Assembly: GCA_903918045.1 (NCBI GenBank)
Contig: CAIXCY010000108.1
Location: 1 to 64,000, forward strand
DNA: 64,000 nt
Source: an uncultured Bacteroidia bacterium
GTDB taxonomy: Bacteria; Bacteroidota; Bacteroidia; Bacteroidales; Prolixibacteraceae
Reading direction: 5' to 3'
Shown: positions 33,492 to 43,970 of the stretch, in pieces
Numbering within the stretch: position 1 is the first letter of the stretch
Layout of the letters: every line of letters begins with the position of its first letter
Made by a program: the position numbers and the translations under genes
The notes under the pieces: model-generated
What the model was told of the DNA's origin: nothing
Seen by the model: the letters and a program-made list of their open reading frames with translations, nothing else
Database searches by the model: none

Positions 33492-35912
33492 ATGCATCTG
33501 GAAGAAGACAAGCTATCAACATCTTTACCCATTACCAAAGAGATCGTTATTGACGATTATTACACGGCATTTTTAAGCCGCCAGCTTAGTATGTTAGGGA
33601 GAAAAGAGGTGCATGCGGGACGTGCCCATTTTGGAATTTTCGGCGATGGTAAAGAGCTTGCACAGGTTGCTTATGCCAAGTATTTTCAAAAAGGAGACTG
33701 GCGTGCAGGGTATTACAGAGATCAGACGTTTATGATGGCTGCTGATTTACTGAGTCCGGAAGAGTTTTTTGCTCAGATTTATGGCGATACCGACCTGGAA
33801 AATAACCCTTCAACCGGTGGGCGGAATTTTAATAATCATCATGCTACCAAAACCTTCAGTAAGGGAATAGGTCTTGATGATTTTATGGCCCAAAAAAATT
33901 CTTCGTCTGATGTTTCTTCCACCGGAGGTCAGATGCCACGACTTCTGGGTTTGGCTCAGGCATCTAAGCTCGTGCGGGACAATCCGGAACTGGTGCCCTA
34001 TCTTGAAAACAGGATTTGCGGAAACGAAGTCGCTTTTGGTACCATTGGGGAGTCAAGTACTTCTGAAGGGATGTTTTTTGAAACAATTAATGCAGCTTGT
34101 GTTCTTCAGGTCCCCATGGCTGTAGCAATCTATGATGATGGTTTTGGAATAAGCGTTCCGGTTGAACTTCAGACTGCCAAAGGAAGTATTTCTAAGGCCC
34201 TCAAAGGTTTCGAGGCGAATGGAAAAGAGCTCGGATGTAAAATATTTGTTTGTCCAGGACATGATTACCTTGCTCTGATTCAGACCTTTGAAAAAGGAAT
34301 TAAAATCTGCCGTGAGCAACAAATCCCTGTAATTTTTCATATTACTCAGCTTACACAGCCCTTGGGTCACTCAACTTCCGGTTCTCACGAACGGTATAAA
34401 AGTGATAAACGAATCGCCTGGGAAAAAGCACACGATCCGATTTTAAAGTTTCGTGAATGGATCATTCAGGAAAACATCACCGATGAGGAAACTATTCTTT
34501 CCCTCGAAAACAAGGCAATTGAACGTGCACGGTTAGCCCGTGAGCTTGCATGGCAATCCTTTATTCAGGATTTTGACGAAGAAAAATACCAATTACAGAA
34601 TTTAATAGGGACAATCGGTTTTGATGATAATCCGTTAATGTCCAAGATAACCCAGGAAATGGAGTTGGTTCTTGTTGCACCTTTTCCGACCCGGAAAAAA
34701 TTGCTCGCCCTTGCAAAGACTCAACTACGCTCAATGCACGGAATTCCTGAGCTTCAAAAAAACAAACGCAACCTTGCGACCTGGATTTCAAAAATCGAGA
34801 AGAAGGGTTATGAAAAATATAATACCCATATATTTAATGACTTAGATAGTTTTAAATCAAGTGTTGAAATAAAACCTGAATATGGAGAGGAGCCTATTTC
34901 AGTTCCGGCACATGAAGTTTTAAACCAAAATTTCGACTGCCTCTTTGCCAAATATCCGCTCCTGTTAACCTTTGGAGAGGATACCGGACGACTTGGTGAC
35001 GTAAACCAGGGGATGAAAGGAATGCAGGAAAAATATGGTGATCACCGGATTTTTGATACAGGAATCAGGGAGACTACCATTATTGGTCAGGGAATTGGTT
35101 TGGCAGTCAGGGGTTTTAGGCCGATTGCAGAAATTCAATATCTGGACTACCTGCTTTATGCCCTGCCAACCATTTCAGACGATCTTTCAACTCTTTATTA
35201 TAGGACAAGCGGACAGCAGATAGCTCCCCTGATAATTCGTACCAGGGGGCATCAGTTACAAGGAATGTGGCATTCCGGATCACCAATGGGCATGCTTCTT
35301 GGCTCAATAACCGGGGTTAATATCTGCGTACCCAGAAATATGACTCAGGCTGCCGGATTTTATAATACACTAATGAAGGCACATAATCCTGCTTTGGTTA
35401 TAGAACCTCTAAAAGGATATTACATCCGTGAGATGCTTCCCGAAAATCTTGGAGAATTTACGGTTCCACTTGGCATTGCAGAGGTCCTGGAAGTAGGAAC
35501 CGACATTACTATCGTTACTTACGGTTGGAATGTTACAATTGCGCATAGTGCCGTAACCAGATTAAAAAGTTTAAATATATCGGTTGAATTAATTGATATA
35601 CAAACTCTTATACCTTTCGATACTCAACAGATTATTTGCAAATCGGTTCAAAAAACAAAAAAAATTATTTTTGTAGATGAAGATGTTCCAGGCGGAGCAA
35701 CAGCCTATATGATGCAAAAAGTTATCGAAGAGCAAAAAGCATTTCGCTACCTTGAAGTGCCTCCGGCAACCCTGACAGCGAAAGTACATCGTGGTGCGTA
35801 TGGTACAGATGGCGAGTACTTCTCGAAACCAAACACTGAAACTGTTATAGAAGCAGTTTACGAAATCATGCATAACCACAATCCTGGACTGTATCCGGGG
35901 CTTTATGATTGA
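33492..35912 (+). CDS. Branched-chain 2-oxoacid dehydrogenase E1, alpha-beta fusion
   Basis: An 806-residue thiamine-diphosphate enzyme with both E1 subunits in one chain. The alpha half (about 1-420) has '[20 protein letters not shown]' and the TPP region '[20 protein letters not shown]'. The beta half (about 470-806) has '[20 protein letters not shown]', '[20 protein letters not shown]' and '[18 protein letters not shown]'. It would decarboxylate a branched-chain 2-oxo acid such as 4-methyl-2-oxopentanoate (from leucine) and pass the acyl group to a lipoylated E2. No E2 or E3 gene is next to it. The overlap of 8 bp with the acyl-CoA carboxylase gene ties it to leucine breakdown. A pyruvate-specific enzyme cannot be fully excluded. 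Confidence 0.82.
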   Translation: MHLEEDKLSTSLPITKEIVIDDYYTAFLSRQLSMLGRKEVHAGRAHFGIFGDGKELAQVAYAKYFQKGDWRAGYYRDQTFMMAADLLSPEEFFAQIYGDTDLENNPSTGGRNFNNHHATKTFSKGIGLDDFMAQKNSSSDVSSTGGQMPRLLGLAQASKLVRDNPELVPYLENRICGNEVAFGTIGESSTSEGMFFETINAACVLQVPMAVAIYDDGFGISVPVELQTAKGSISKALKGFEANGKELGCKIFVCPGHDYLALIQTFEKGIKICREQQIPVIFHITQLTQPLGHSTSGSHERYKSDKRIAWEKAHDPILKFREWIIQENITDEETILSLENKAIERARLARELAWQSFIQDFDEEKYQLQNLIGTIGFDDNPLMSKITQEMELVLVAPFPTRKKLLALAKTQLRSMHGIPELQKNKRNLATWISKIEKKGYEKYNTHIFNDLDSFKSSVEIKPEYGEEPISVPAHEVLNQNFDCLFAKYPLLLTFGEDTGRLGDVNQGMKGMQEKYGDHRIFDTGIRETTIIGQGIGLAVRGFRPIAEIQYLDYLLYALPTISDDLSTLYYRTSGQQIAPLIIRTRGHQLQGMWHSGSPMGMLLGSITGVNICVPRNMTQAAGFYNTLMKAHNPALVIEPLKGYYIREMLPENLGEFTVPLGIAEVLEVGTDITIVTYGWNVTIAHSAVTRLKSLNISVELIDIQTLIPFDTQQIICKSVQKTKKIIFVDEDVPGGATAYMMQKVIEEQKAFRYLEVPPATLTAKVHRGAYGTDGEYFSKPNTETVIEAVYEIMHNHNPGLYPGLYD

Positions 35913-37494
35913 TAAAACCTTAAACTTGAAGCAGATCCATTCTAAAATAAACAGTTCTGATGATCAGTTTAACGAAAAGGTAAAAACTTACACCGAACTG
36001 ATGAATATTTTTCACTCCCGGATGAATAGTGTGATCCGGCGTGAGAAAGATTTATCGGTAATCAGGCACCTTTCCAGGGGAAAAATGGATGCCCGAAGCC
36101 GGATTGAGCTGTTAATCGATGAGCAAACTCCCTTTCTGGAACTTTCGGTTCTGGCTGCTTACGGACAATATGACGATCAGTTCCCTTCAGCCGGAATAAT
36201 TACGGGAATAGGTAAAATCCATGGCAAAACGTGCATGATCATTGCCAATGATGCAACTGTAAAGGGCGGCACTTATATCAGTGAGACAGTTAAGAAACAT
36301 TTGAGAGGGCAAGAGATAGCAATGCAAAATCACCTGCCCTGTGTTTATCTGGTCGACTCCGGGGGAATCTTCCTTCCGGAACAGGCACGTATCTTTCCTG
36401 ATCAGGATGGTTTTGGACGCATTTTTTATAACCAGTCGCAAATGTCGGCGGCAGGAATCCCGCAAATATCCATCGTAATGGGATCGTGTACAGCCGGAGG
36501 AGCATACGTTCCGGCAATGAGTGATGAAACCATTATTGTTAAAAATCAGGGGACAATTTTTATTGGTGGCCCACCCTTAGTAAAAGCAGCTACTGGCGAA
36601 GAGGTTACAGCCGAAGAGCTAGGTGGGGCATTCGTCCATACGGGAATTTCAGGAGTGGCTGATCATCTTGCAGAAAATGAGATTGATGCAATACGAATTT
36701 GCAGAAATATTTTTGAATTAATTCCTAAGAACGACGAACAACAATTTGAGAAATATCCAATCTGTGAGCCAGCTAACAATTCGGAAGAATTGTACGGACT
36801 GGCACCGATCGATCTCCGAAAACCGGTTGATGTATACGAAATTATAGCCCGGATTGTTGATGGTAGCAATTTTGAGGAGTTTAAACGGGATTATGGTACA
36901 ACTTTAATTACCGGGTATTCCAGGATATTGGGATTTCCTGTTGGAATCATTGCAAATAACGGATTTCTTACCTCTGAGGCATCCCTAAAAGGGGCACATT
37001 TTATAGAAATCTGCAATTTTCGCAAAATTCCGTTACTCTTTCTTCAAAATATCTCCGGATTTATTGTCGGGAAAAAATATGAACACGAAGGAATTGCCCG
37101 TAATGGAGCCAAGCTGATCCATGCTGTTGCCACATCAGTGGTCCCAAAAATAACGGTAATTATCGGAGGTTCCTTTGGTGCAGGTAATTACGCCATGTCG
37201 GGTAGGGCATATAACCCCAACTTCCTGTTTATGTGGCCCAATGCCAAAATTGGAGTGATGGGAGGACAACAGGCGCAAGATGTTTTAAATTCAATCAAAG
37301 GGAATAGTTCAGCTCAGAATACCGATCTGATTACACAATTTCAGGACGAGAGTTCTGCATACTACAGCTCTTCAAGGCTTTGGGATGATGGAATTATCGA
37401 TCCTGCCGATACCCGATCAATTGTCGGATTGGCAATCTCGATCGCTTCAAACAAAAAGACCGATCCACCTAAAACAGGTATATACAGAATGTGA
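35905..37494 (+). CDS. Methylcrotonyl-CoA carboxylase, carboxyltransferase (beta) subunit
   Basis: A 529-residue carboxyltransferase of the acyl-CoA carboxylase family. Both halves of the crotonase-like fold are present: '[20 protein letters not shown]', '[15 protein letters not shown]', '[20 protein letters not shown]' in the N half; '[20 protein letters not shown]' and '[20 protein letters not shown]' in the C half. The segment '[20 protein letters not shown]' is characteristic of methylcrotonyl-CoA rather than propionyl-CoA carboxylase. Its partner is the biotin subunit at 38336-40339. It carries carboxyl groups from biotin to 3-methylcrotonyl-CoA, the third committed step of leucine degradation. 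Confidence 0.85.
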   Translation: MIDKTLNLKQIHSKINSSDDQFNEKVKTYTELMNIFHSRMNSVIRREKDLSVIRHLSRGKMDARSRIELLIDEQTPFLELSVLAAYGQYDDQFPSAGIITGIGKIHGKTCMIIANDATVKGGTYISETVKKHLRGQEIAMQNHLPCVYLVDSGGIFLPEQARIFPDQDGFGRIFYNQSQMSAAGIPQISIVMGSCTAGGAYVPAMSDETIIVKNQGTIFIGGPPLVKAATGEEVTAEELGGAFVHTGISGVADHLAENEIDAIRICRNIFELIPKNDEQQFEKYPICEPANNSEELYGLAPIDLRKPVDVYEIIARIVDGSNFEEFKRDYGTTLITGYSRILGFPVGIIANNGFLTSEASLKGAHFIEICNFRKIPLLFLQNISGFIVGKKYEHEGIARNGAKLIHAVATSVVPKITVIIGGSFGAGNYAMSGRAYNPNFLFMWPNAKIGVMGGQQAQDVLNSIKGNSSAQNTDLITQFQDESSAYYSSSRLWDDGIIDPADTRSIVGLAISIASNKKTDPPKTGIYRM

Positions 37495-37496
37495 AA

Positions 37497-38279
37497 ATGG
37501 AAAACTACCTAACCCTTAAAACTGAAGTAAATGGTGAAATTATAACGCTTTGGCTAAACAGGCCTGAGGTTCATAATGCCCTTAATGATAACATGATCCA
37601 TGAAATTACCTCCTTTTTTACTCAAATTGAGTATAATGACAGTATAAGGGTCGTAATTATCAGGGGACATGGAAAATCATTCTGTTCGGGTGCCGACCTT
37701 GCCTGGATGAAACGCTCCTTTACACTTAATGAAGTGGAAAATTTAAAAGAGAGCCACGAGTTGTCAAGTATGTTCAACCTGATTTTTAAGAGCAGCAAGG
37801 TTATTATTGGAGCGGTACATGGTAATGTTTTTGGAGGAGGCGTTGGATTAGTCGCGGCTTGTGATATAGCCTATTGTGTGACTAATTCCAGGTTCTCCTT
37901 AAGTGAAACTCGTATTGGTATGGCAGCGGCCTCCATAACCCCCTATTTATTGCAAAAAATGCACCCGTCGGAGCTTAAAGAGCTTATCTTCTCTGCAAAA
38001 ATATTCGATGGAGCTGCAGCTGCGAAATATAAACTCGTAAATCAAGCATTTATTGACCAGGAAATTATGGAAAATCAACTGAATATACTTGTAAAAGAGA
38101 TACTTTCCAATGGCAGGCAGGCAATTATTGAATCTAAGAAGTTAATTAATCAGCTTACCGAAAAAGCAGTGACAGAAAAGATCGCTCTGATCCCGGAATT
38201 ACTGGCCAAAATCAGGGTTTCTCCGGAGGCCCAGGAGGGCTTTTCAGCTTTTCTTGAAAAACGAAAACCACAATGGTAA
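37497..38279 (+). CDS. Enoyl-CoA hydratase family protein, probable methylglutaconyl-CoA hydratase
   Basis: A 260-residue crotonase. I take the ATG at 37497, two bases after the carboxylase stop, not the GTG at 37491. 'LNRPEVHNALNDNMIHEITS', 'HGKSFCSGADLAWMKR' and 'GAVHGNVFGGGVGLVAACDI' form the CoA-binding and oxyanion regions; 'FSLSETRIGMAAASITPYLL' holds the usual catalytic-site glutamate. 'SGADLAWMKR' is the form typical of methylglutaconyl-CoA hydratases. It lies between the two carboxylase subunits in the order of liu clusters, so the expected product is (S)-HMG-CoA. Specificity is inferred from the cluster and this motif. Confidence 0.8.
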   Translation: MENYLTLKTEVNGEIITLWLNRPEVHNALNDNMIHEITSFFTQIEYNDSIRVVIIRGHGKSFCSGADLAWMKRSFTLNEVENLKESHELSSMFNLIFKSSKVIIGAVHGNVFGGGVGLVAACDIAYCVTNSRFSLSETRIGMAAASITPYLLQKMHPSELKELIFSAKIFDGAAAAKYKLVNQAFIDQEIMENQLNILVKEILSNGRQAIIESKKLINQLTEKAVTEKIALIPELLAKIRVSPEAQEGFSAFLEKRKPQW

Positions 38280-38335
38280 GCTATAAATCCGGAATTCAGT
38301 ATAATTCTTATAATATTATATAAATCAGTAATATA

Positions 38336-40339
38336 ATGGAATTATTAAATAAAATATTAATTGCGAACAGAGGTGAAATAGCCTTACGAATCATCCGATC
38401 GGCAAAAAAACTTGCCATTCAAACTGTGGCTATTTATACCGTATCCGAAAAAAACGCTGATTATGTCCGGCTAGCTGATGAAGCTGTCTGCCTTGGCGAT
38501 GGCGAACTTGCTTTAACCTTTTTGAATATCGATAAAATTATTCAAATCGCAATCTCAACCAATTCTCAGGCAATCCATCCAGGTTATGGATTTCTATCAG
38601 AGAATGCTGAATTTGCAAAGGCATGCGAAGAGAACAAGTTAATATTTATTGGGCCCCGTTCGGAGGTATTGGATTTAATGGGGAGCAAACCAAGGGCCAA
38701 AGAACTTGCCGGCAGTCTTGGAATTCCGGTCGCTTTCAGTCATAAAATTGATTCCGGGGATACCCTTCCAGATGAAGAATTAATCAATTTCCCTGTACTC
38801 ATCAAGGCTTCATTCGGTGGTGGCGGTAAAGGGATGGAACTTGTTCAAAACTACCGGGAGTTGCAGAATAAGGTTGAAAAATCGTCACGTATTGCGCTGA
38901 ATTATTTTGGAAACGGGGAGTTGTTTATTGAACAATTCATTCAAAAGGCTCGTCATATTGAAGTTCAGATATTGGGAGATAATCACCATAATATCATACA
39001 TTTATATGAGCGGGAATGTTCGATTCAACGGAATCATCAAAAAATTATAGAAGAAGCTCCCGCAATTTTTTTAACCCCCGAACTGCGTGAAAAGATTTTG
39101 AATGCAGCCATGAAATTAGCAAAGGCTGTAGCTTATTCGGGGGCTGGAACTGTTGAATTTTTAATCGATGAAGCGGGTAATTATTACTTTATGGAGATGA
39201 ATCCCCGGATTCAGGTTGAACATGCCGTTACGGAAGAGGTAACCGGGATCGATATTGTATGTGAACAATTGAAGATCTCTTCCGGATTCCACCTTTCTGT
39301 ATCTCAGAATGAGGTGAAATTAGCAGGTCATTCAATTGAACTGAGAGTATATGCCGAAAACCCTGCCACAGATTTCACCCCATCTTCTACCCCACTCCTA
39401 TCGGTCAATATTCCGGAAAACCCTTATTTAAGAATCGAGTCTGATATTAATTTAAATCAATCAACGAAGAATCAATTTGATCCATTACTGATAAAAATTA
39501 TTGCCACCACAACTGATCGGAAGAGTGCAGTAAATCTTTTAAAAGATCAGATTAAAGACCTGAATATTATAGGTCCGGAAACAAATACCAAGTACCTGGA
39601 AACTATTCTTGCTCATCCTTCCTACATTGAAAATAATATATCTGTCGAATTTTGCAAAGAATATCACAAAGAATTAGTAGCTAACTATTTAAATAAATTA
39701 GATTTACCCGATTTAAGCTATTGTATCGCTTGTGCAATTTACAGGACCTATCTAAAGCAAAATATAGGTCCGGATAAGGATGTCTGGAAATACCTTGGAT
39801 ATTGGCGGTCAGCTCCATCGGGAATCCGGTTAGTTGTTGATGGCATAATTTATTTAGTTGTCCTGGATTTAAGTGACAAGTTAAATCCCTCTTTTGTATT
39901 AAACGGGTTAAAAACGGAATTTAGTGTAAGCAATCAATTGGAAAATTGTTTGGATATTGAAATAAACAACCAAACAAGCCGAATTTCTGCTATATTTGAG
40001 AATGAATATATCCTTGGCATAAGTGTTGAGAATATTCAACATAAAATATTGTTTCCCGGTTTATTAAAAAATTATCCGGAAACTACCGAAAGTTCAGATG
40101 ATGGAACGCTATTTAATAATGATGAGATTAAGTCGCCACTTCATGGTAAAATATTGGAAATTAATATAAAAGAGAACCAGATCATAAAAAAAGGTGACCT
40201 TTTAATGGTGATTGAGGCGATGAAATCAGAGAATCGGATTCTATCACCTAAAGATGCCATAGTAAGAAAAATTGCTGTTAATGTGGGATCCCAGGTTACA
40301 GACCGGATGACCCTTATATATCTGGAGGAATTAAGATGA
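38336..40339 (+). CDS. Methylcrotonyl-CoA carboxylase, biotin (alpha) subunit
   Basis: A 667-residue subunit joining biotin carboxylase to biotin carrier. Residues 1-445 are the ATP-grasp biotin carboxylase: 'KILIANRGEIALRIIRSAKK', the glycine loop 'FGGGGKGMELV', 'ERECSIQRNHQKIIEEAPA' and 'YFMEMNPRIQVEHAVTEEV'. The C-terminal biotinyl domain has K630 in 'EAMKSE', one residue change from the usual AMKME. It needs the biotin ligase from elsewhere and pairs with the carboxyltransferase at 35905-37494. It overlaps the acyl-CoA dehydrogenase gene by 4 bp. Confidence 0.88.
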   Translation: MELLNKILIANRGEIALRIIRSAKKLAIQTVAIYTVSEKNADYVRLADEAVCLGDGELALTFLNIDKIIQIAISTNSQAIHPGYGFLSENAEFAKACEENKLIFIGPRSEVLDLMGSKPRAKELAGSLGIPVAFSHKIDSGDTLPDEELINFPVLIKASFGGGGKGMELVQNYRELQNKVEKSSRIALNYFGNGELFIEQFIQKARHIEVQILGDNHHNIIHLYERECSIQRNHQKIIEEAPAIFLTPELREKILNAAMKLAKAVAYSGAGTVEFLIDEAGNYYFMEMNPRIQVEHAVTEEVTGIDIVCEQLKISSGFHLSVSQNEVKLAGHSIELRVYAENPATDFTPSSTPLLSVNIPENPYLRIESDINLNQSTKNQFDPLLIKIIATTTDRKSAVNLLKDQIKDLNIIGPETNTKYLETILAHPSYIENNISVEFCKEYHKELVANYLNKLDLPDLSYCIACAIYRTYLKQNIGPDKDVWKYLGYWRSAPSGIRLVVDGIIYLVVLDLSDKLNPSFVLNGLKTEFSVSNQLENCLDIEINNQTSRISAIFENEYILGISVENIQHKILFPGLLKNYPETTESSDDGTLFNNDEIKSPLHGKILEINIKENQIIKKGDLLMVIEAMKSENRILSPKDAIVRKIAVNVGSQVTDRMTLIYLEELR

Positions 40340-41478
40340 ATGAATTATTAGACAGCCGCTATATCAAATACCGGCAAGAAGTTAGAGAATTTGCAGAGAT
40401 CCATGTTAAGCCTGTAGCAATTGTTCAGGATGAAAAAGAGGAATTCCCTGTTGATTTGGCATTGAAAATGGGAGAGGCAGGATTGTTCGGAATTACCGTG
40501 CCTGCCAAATACGGAGGTCAGGGTTTAGACTATATCTCCTATATAATTGCTGTTGAAGAGCTTGCGCGTGTTGACAGTTCACCTGCAGCAACCATTGCGG
40601 CACACAACTCTTTGGGGATAAATCCAATTTATACCTTTGGAACTGAAGAGCAGCGGTTGAAATATCTCCCGGGATTATGCACAGGTGAGAAATTGTGGGC
40701 TTTCGGCCTCACTGAAGACAATGCCGGTTCTGATGCAAAAGGGGTTGAGACCGAGGCAAAACTTGAAAACGGAGAATGGGTGATAAACGGAACAAAAATG
40801 TTTATCACCAATAGTTGTTCTTCGATTGCGACTGGAATTACGGCCCAGGCAATTACAGGTTATAATGATGGAAAAAAGGAGTTGTCAGCGATTTTGCTAG
40901 ACAGGTCCGTTCCCGGATACACAACGACTCCGATAAAAGGGAAATTGATGTGGCGTGCCGTCGATAATGGAAAGCTAAATTTCGAAAATTGTCGTGTTCC
41001 GGAATCCAATATTCTTGGGAAACGGGGTGAAGGGATGAAAATAATGCTCTCCACACTTGATGGCGGAAGGTTATCTATTGCTGCGATCGGGCTTGGGCTT
41101 GCTCAGGGAGCATTTGAAATGGCATCCGCCTATGCGCAGAAGCGCAGACAGTTCGGAAAACCACTGATCGAATTTCAGACCACCTCATTTAAGCTTGCTG
41201 AAATGGCGATGAAGATTGAATTGGCAAGAAATACACTCTATCATACCTGCAGGCTGAAGGAAGCTGGTCTACCTTACGGAAAACAGGCTGCCATGTCTAA
41301 ATTATATTGCTCGGATATTGCACGCGAAATCGCAGGTGAATCACTTCAGATACATGGCGGCTTCGGCTTTCTGCGTGAAAACCATATTGAGCGGTTTTAC
41401 AGGGATCAAAGGCTCCTTTCGATTGGTGAGGGGACCTCTGAAATATTAAAGATGGTTATTGCCCGATACGTTTTATAA
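40336..41478 (+). CDS. Acyl-CoA dehydrogenase of the leucine cluster
   Basis: A 380-residue FAD enzyme that oxidises an acyl-CoA to its 2-enoyl form; position suggests isovaleryl-CoA to 3-methylcrotonyl-CoA. 'WAFGLTEDNAGSDAKGVETE', 'VINGTKMFITNS', 'RRQFGKPLIEFQ' and 'QIHGGFGFLRENHIERFYRD' are family motifs. The C-terminal 'GEGTSEI' has a glutamate at residue 365, the catalytic base of short- and medium-chain enzymes. Known isovaleryl-CoA dehydrogenases instead carry the base on an earlier helix ('LDLER'), and here that place reads 'LDGGR' (G244). The enzyme is therefore not of the classic isovaleryl-CoA type, and its substrate should be treated as open. Confidence 0.85.
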   Translation: MNELLDSRYIKYRQEVREFAEIHVKPVAIVQDEKEEFPVDLALKMGEAGLFGITVPAKYGGQGLDYISYIIAVEELARVDSSPAATIAAHNSLGINPIYTFGTEEQRLKYLPGLCTGEKLWAFGLTEDNAGSDAKGVETEAKLENGEWVINGTKMFITNSCSSIATGITAQAITGYNDGKKELSAILLDRSVPGYTTTPIKGKLMWRAVDNGKLNFENCRVPESNILGKRGEGMKIMLSTLDGGRLSIAAIGLGLAQGAFEMASAYAQKRRQFGKPLIEFQTTSFKLAEMAMKIELARNTLYHTCRLKEAGLPYGKQAAMSKLYCSDIAREIAGESLQIHGGFGFLRENHIERFYRDQRLLSIGEGTSEILKMVIARYVL

Positions 41479-41495
41479 GTCTATTTTGATAAACC

Positions 41496-42557
41496 ATGGC
41501 TATAGCTGACATTCCGGATACTCCTGTCAATGAAATGATTCCTGACGATTCCCAGCGAAAATCAGATCATATCAACCTGTCTCTAAAATCGCAAACATTG
41601 GTTAACGAAGCAGATAATCGCTTTTACTATGAGCCGATGATCTCCGGATTTCCTCTAAAACCGTTGGAAACAACACCCTTTGCCGGAAAAGTAATGAAGG
41701 TTCCTATCTGGGTCTCCAGTATGACCGGCGGCCATCTCTCCTCAGGAAAGATCAACCGAAACCTTGCAATGGCTTGCAAGGAGTTTGGAATGGGTATGGG
41801 ATTAGGCTCCTGCCGGATGTTACTCAGCGAAGAGACCTATTTCAACGATTTTAATGTCCGTTCGATCATTGGTGATGAAAATCCACTATTTGCAAATCTT
41901 GGGATTGCCCAAATTGAAGAGATGGTTGAACGAAATGAAACAGATCAACTTCGTCGGCTGATTGACAGGTTACAGGCAGATGGCCTAATTATCCATGTCA
42001 ATCCGCTTCAGGAGTGGGTGCAGCCTGAAGGGAACATAATTCACCATTCTCCCGTTGATACAATTGAAAGACTTTTGGATAAGATTGATTTTCAGCTTAT
42101 CGTAAAAGAAGTTGGGCAGGGTTTCGGACCAAAGAGCATCCACCGACTGTTACAACTTCCACTGACTGCAATCGAATTCGGAGCTTTCGGAGGAACCAAT
42201 TTTTCAAAAGTAGAAATACAGCGGAACCCGATCTTAAAACAAGAATTGCATCAACCTTTTGTAAATGTTGGGGTAACTGCTGATGAAATGGTTGATTTGA
42301 TTAATGATATGGTATTAAGTGGAAATAAATTTATTTGCAATCAACTGATCATTTCGGGAGGTATTCATAACTATCTGGATGGATATTACCTGACTCAGAA
42401 ATCGGTACTTCCGGCAATATATGCACAGGCCTCTGCATTTCTGAAATACAGTCAGGAAGATTATTCCGTATTGCAGCAATTCGTCACAGCACAAATAGAG
42501 GGTTTTAAGATGGCAAGGAATTTCCTCACCTTAAAAGAGCCGAAGAGATCATTATAA
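41496..42557 (+). CDS. fni: Type 2 isopentenyl-diphosphate delta-isomerase
   Basis: A 353-residue FMN- and NADPH-dependent enzyme interconverting IPP and DMAPP. 'RKSDHINLSLKSQ', 'FRYEP'-like 'FYYEPMI', 'KVPIWVSSMTGGHLSSGKIN', 'GMGLGSCRMLL', 'ANLGIAQIEE', 'IHVNPLQEWVQPEGN' (with the conserved glutamine) and 'FQLIVKEVGQGFGPKSI' are characteristic. The length fits. It lies 17 bp after the acyl-CoA dehydrogenase, so leucine and isoprenoid genes are physically joined here. It is the last enzyme of the mevalonate route but the first gene of that part of the cluster. Confidence 0.88.
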   Translation: MAIADIPDTPVNEMIPDDSQRKSDHINLSLKSQTLVNEADNRFYYEPMISGFPLKPLETTPFAGKVMKVPIWVSSMTGGHLSSGKINRNLAMACKEFGMGMGLGSCRMLLSEETYFNDFNVRSIIGDENPLFANLGIAQIEEMVERNETDQLRRLIDRLQADGLIIHVNPLQEWVQPEGNIIHHSPVDTIERLLDKIDFQLIVKEVGQGFGPKSIHRLLQLPLTAIEFGAFGGTNFSKVEIQRNPILKQELHQPFVNVGVTADEMVDLINDMVLSGNKFICNQLIISGGIHNYLDGYYLTQKSVLPAIYAQASAFLKYSQEDYSVLQQFVTAQIEGFKMARNFLTLKEPKRSL

Positions 42558-42651
42558 TATTTCAGACTATCTCTTCGCAAATTCTATCACGACATATTTG
42601 AAATCATTCATCTAATAATTAAACGATTACAACTATATTACGCGAAAAGGC

Positions 42652-43959
42652 ATGACGATTATTTCCGGATTCTCAAAATTCAGCCATAAGCAGCGATTGG
42701 CATTTCTTGTTGCTCATTCAGATTTAAATGATCAACAGGCATTGCGTTTAAATGATTTTTCAGCTCCGAAAGAGGATCAGCAACGTCTGTTAGGCGAAAT
42801 GGTTGAAAACTATATTGGAAATTTCCCACTGCCAATGGGAGTTGTTACCAATATGGTGATTAACGACGAATCGTATAGTGTACCCTTTGTAACTGAAGAA
42901 AGTTCAGTTATTGCTGCAGCCTCCAAAGCGGCTAAATTTTGGGCTGAAAGGGGCGGTTTCCATGCCCAAATTGAGTCGATAACAAAAAAGGGGCAGGTTC
43001 ACTTTTCCTGGAACGGAAATCCTGAGATAATTCACGAGTTATTTCCCGAAATAAAACGCATACTGACAGATTCGACCCTCGAAATTACGGATAAAATGAG
43101 AAAACGCGGAGGTGGAATAACTGATATCCAACTTCTTGATAAAACAAACGAATTACCCTGTTATTACCAGATTGATCTCTCTTTCGAAACAGCAAATGCG
43201 ATGGGGGCTAATTTCATCAATACATGTCTCGAAAAGATTGCTTCAGTTTTGCAAAACCTCTCAGAACTAAATAACGAAGAAACTAAGGTTGAAATTATCA
43301 TGTCAATCCTTTCGAACTATAACCCTGACTGTCGGGTAATCTGTTGGGTCGAATGTCCGGTTGAAAAATTATCCGGGTGGAATAAGAATCTGTCATACAA
43401 TTCCTTCGCAGCTAAATTTAAACAATCAGTTGACATTGCAAATCTGGATATTTCAAGGGCAGTAACGCATAATAAAGGCATTTTCAACGGTATAGATGCT
43501 GTCCTTTTGGCAACAGGTAATGATTATCGGGCAACCGCTGCCGGTGCCCATGCCTACGCTTCGAGGAGAGGCAAATATAAAGGGTTAACAACGGTAATAG
43601 TCACCGAGCAAACTTTCAGGTATGAGCTTGAAATACCACTTGCTATCGGAACGGTCGGAGGAATTACCCAAATTCACCCGACTGTAAAAAATGTAATGGC
43701 TATCCTAAAATATCCGGATGCTAAAAAGCTCATGATGATTGCAGCCGCTTCGGGTCTTGCCAATAATTTCGCAGCAATAGCCTCATTAATATCGACCGGA
43801 ATTCAGACCGGGCATATGAAAATGCATCTTTCAAACATTTTGAATCAGCTTGTTACCACTGACACGGAACGAGAACTTGCGAATACTTACTTTTCGGACA
43901 AAACAGTCAGCAATTCGGCAGTCAATGATTTCATCCTTTCTCTAAGGTCAGGAATTTGA
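42652..43959 (+). CDS. mvaA: HMG-CoA reductase, class II
   Basis: A 435-residue hydroxymethylglutaryl-CoA reductase that reduces HMG-CoA to mevalonate in two steps. E83 in 'VTEESSVIAAAS' corresponds to the catalytic glutamate of the Pseudomonas mevalonii enzyme. 'GIDAVLLATGNDYRATAAGA' holds the conserved aspartate region and 'TGHMKMHLSNI' the catalytic histidine. Class II enzymes lack the membrane domain of eukaryotic forms and often use NADH. With mevalonate kinase and decarboxylase genes nearby, it probably works in the biosynthetic direction. The gene begins after a 94-bp gap, the largest inside the mevalonate part, which could hold a separate promoter. Confidence 0.92.
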   Translation: MTIISGFSKFSHKQRLAFLVAHSDLNDQQALRLNDFSAPKEDQQRLLGEMVENYIGNFPLPMGVVTNMVINDESYSVPFVTEESSVIAAASKAAKFWAERGGFHAQIESITKKGQVHFSWNGNPEIIHELFPEIKRILTDSTLEITDKMRKRGGGITDIQLLDKTNELPCYYQIDLSFETANAMGANFINTCLEKIASVLQNLSELNNEETKVEIIMSILSNYNPDCRVICWVECPVEKLSGWNKNLSYNSFAAKFKQSVDIANLDISRAVTHNKGIFNGIDAVLLATGNDYRATAAGAHAYASRRGKYKGLTTVIVTEQTFRYELEIPLAIGTVGGITQIHPTVKNVMAILKYPDAKKLMMIAAASGLANNFAAIASLISTGIQTGHMKMHLSNILNQLVTTDTERELANTYFSDKTVSNSAVNDFILSLRSGI

Positions 43960-43970
43960 ATTCTACGGAG

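Noticed and set aside
34053-34370. 105-residue minus-strand frame
   Set aside because: It is antisense to the E1 alpha half, which has clear motifs in the plus strand.
35905-37494. Propionyl-CoA carboxylase beta subunit
   Set aside because: The segment around '[20 protein letters not shown]' and the neighbouring hydratase and biotin subunit fit methylcrotonyl-CoA carboxylase better.
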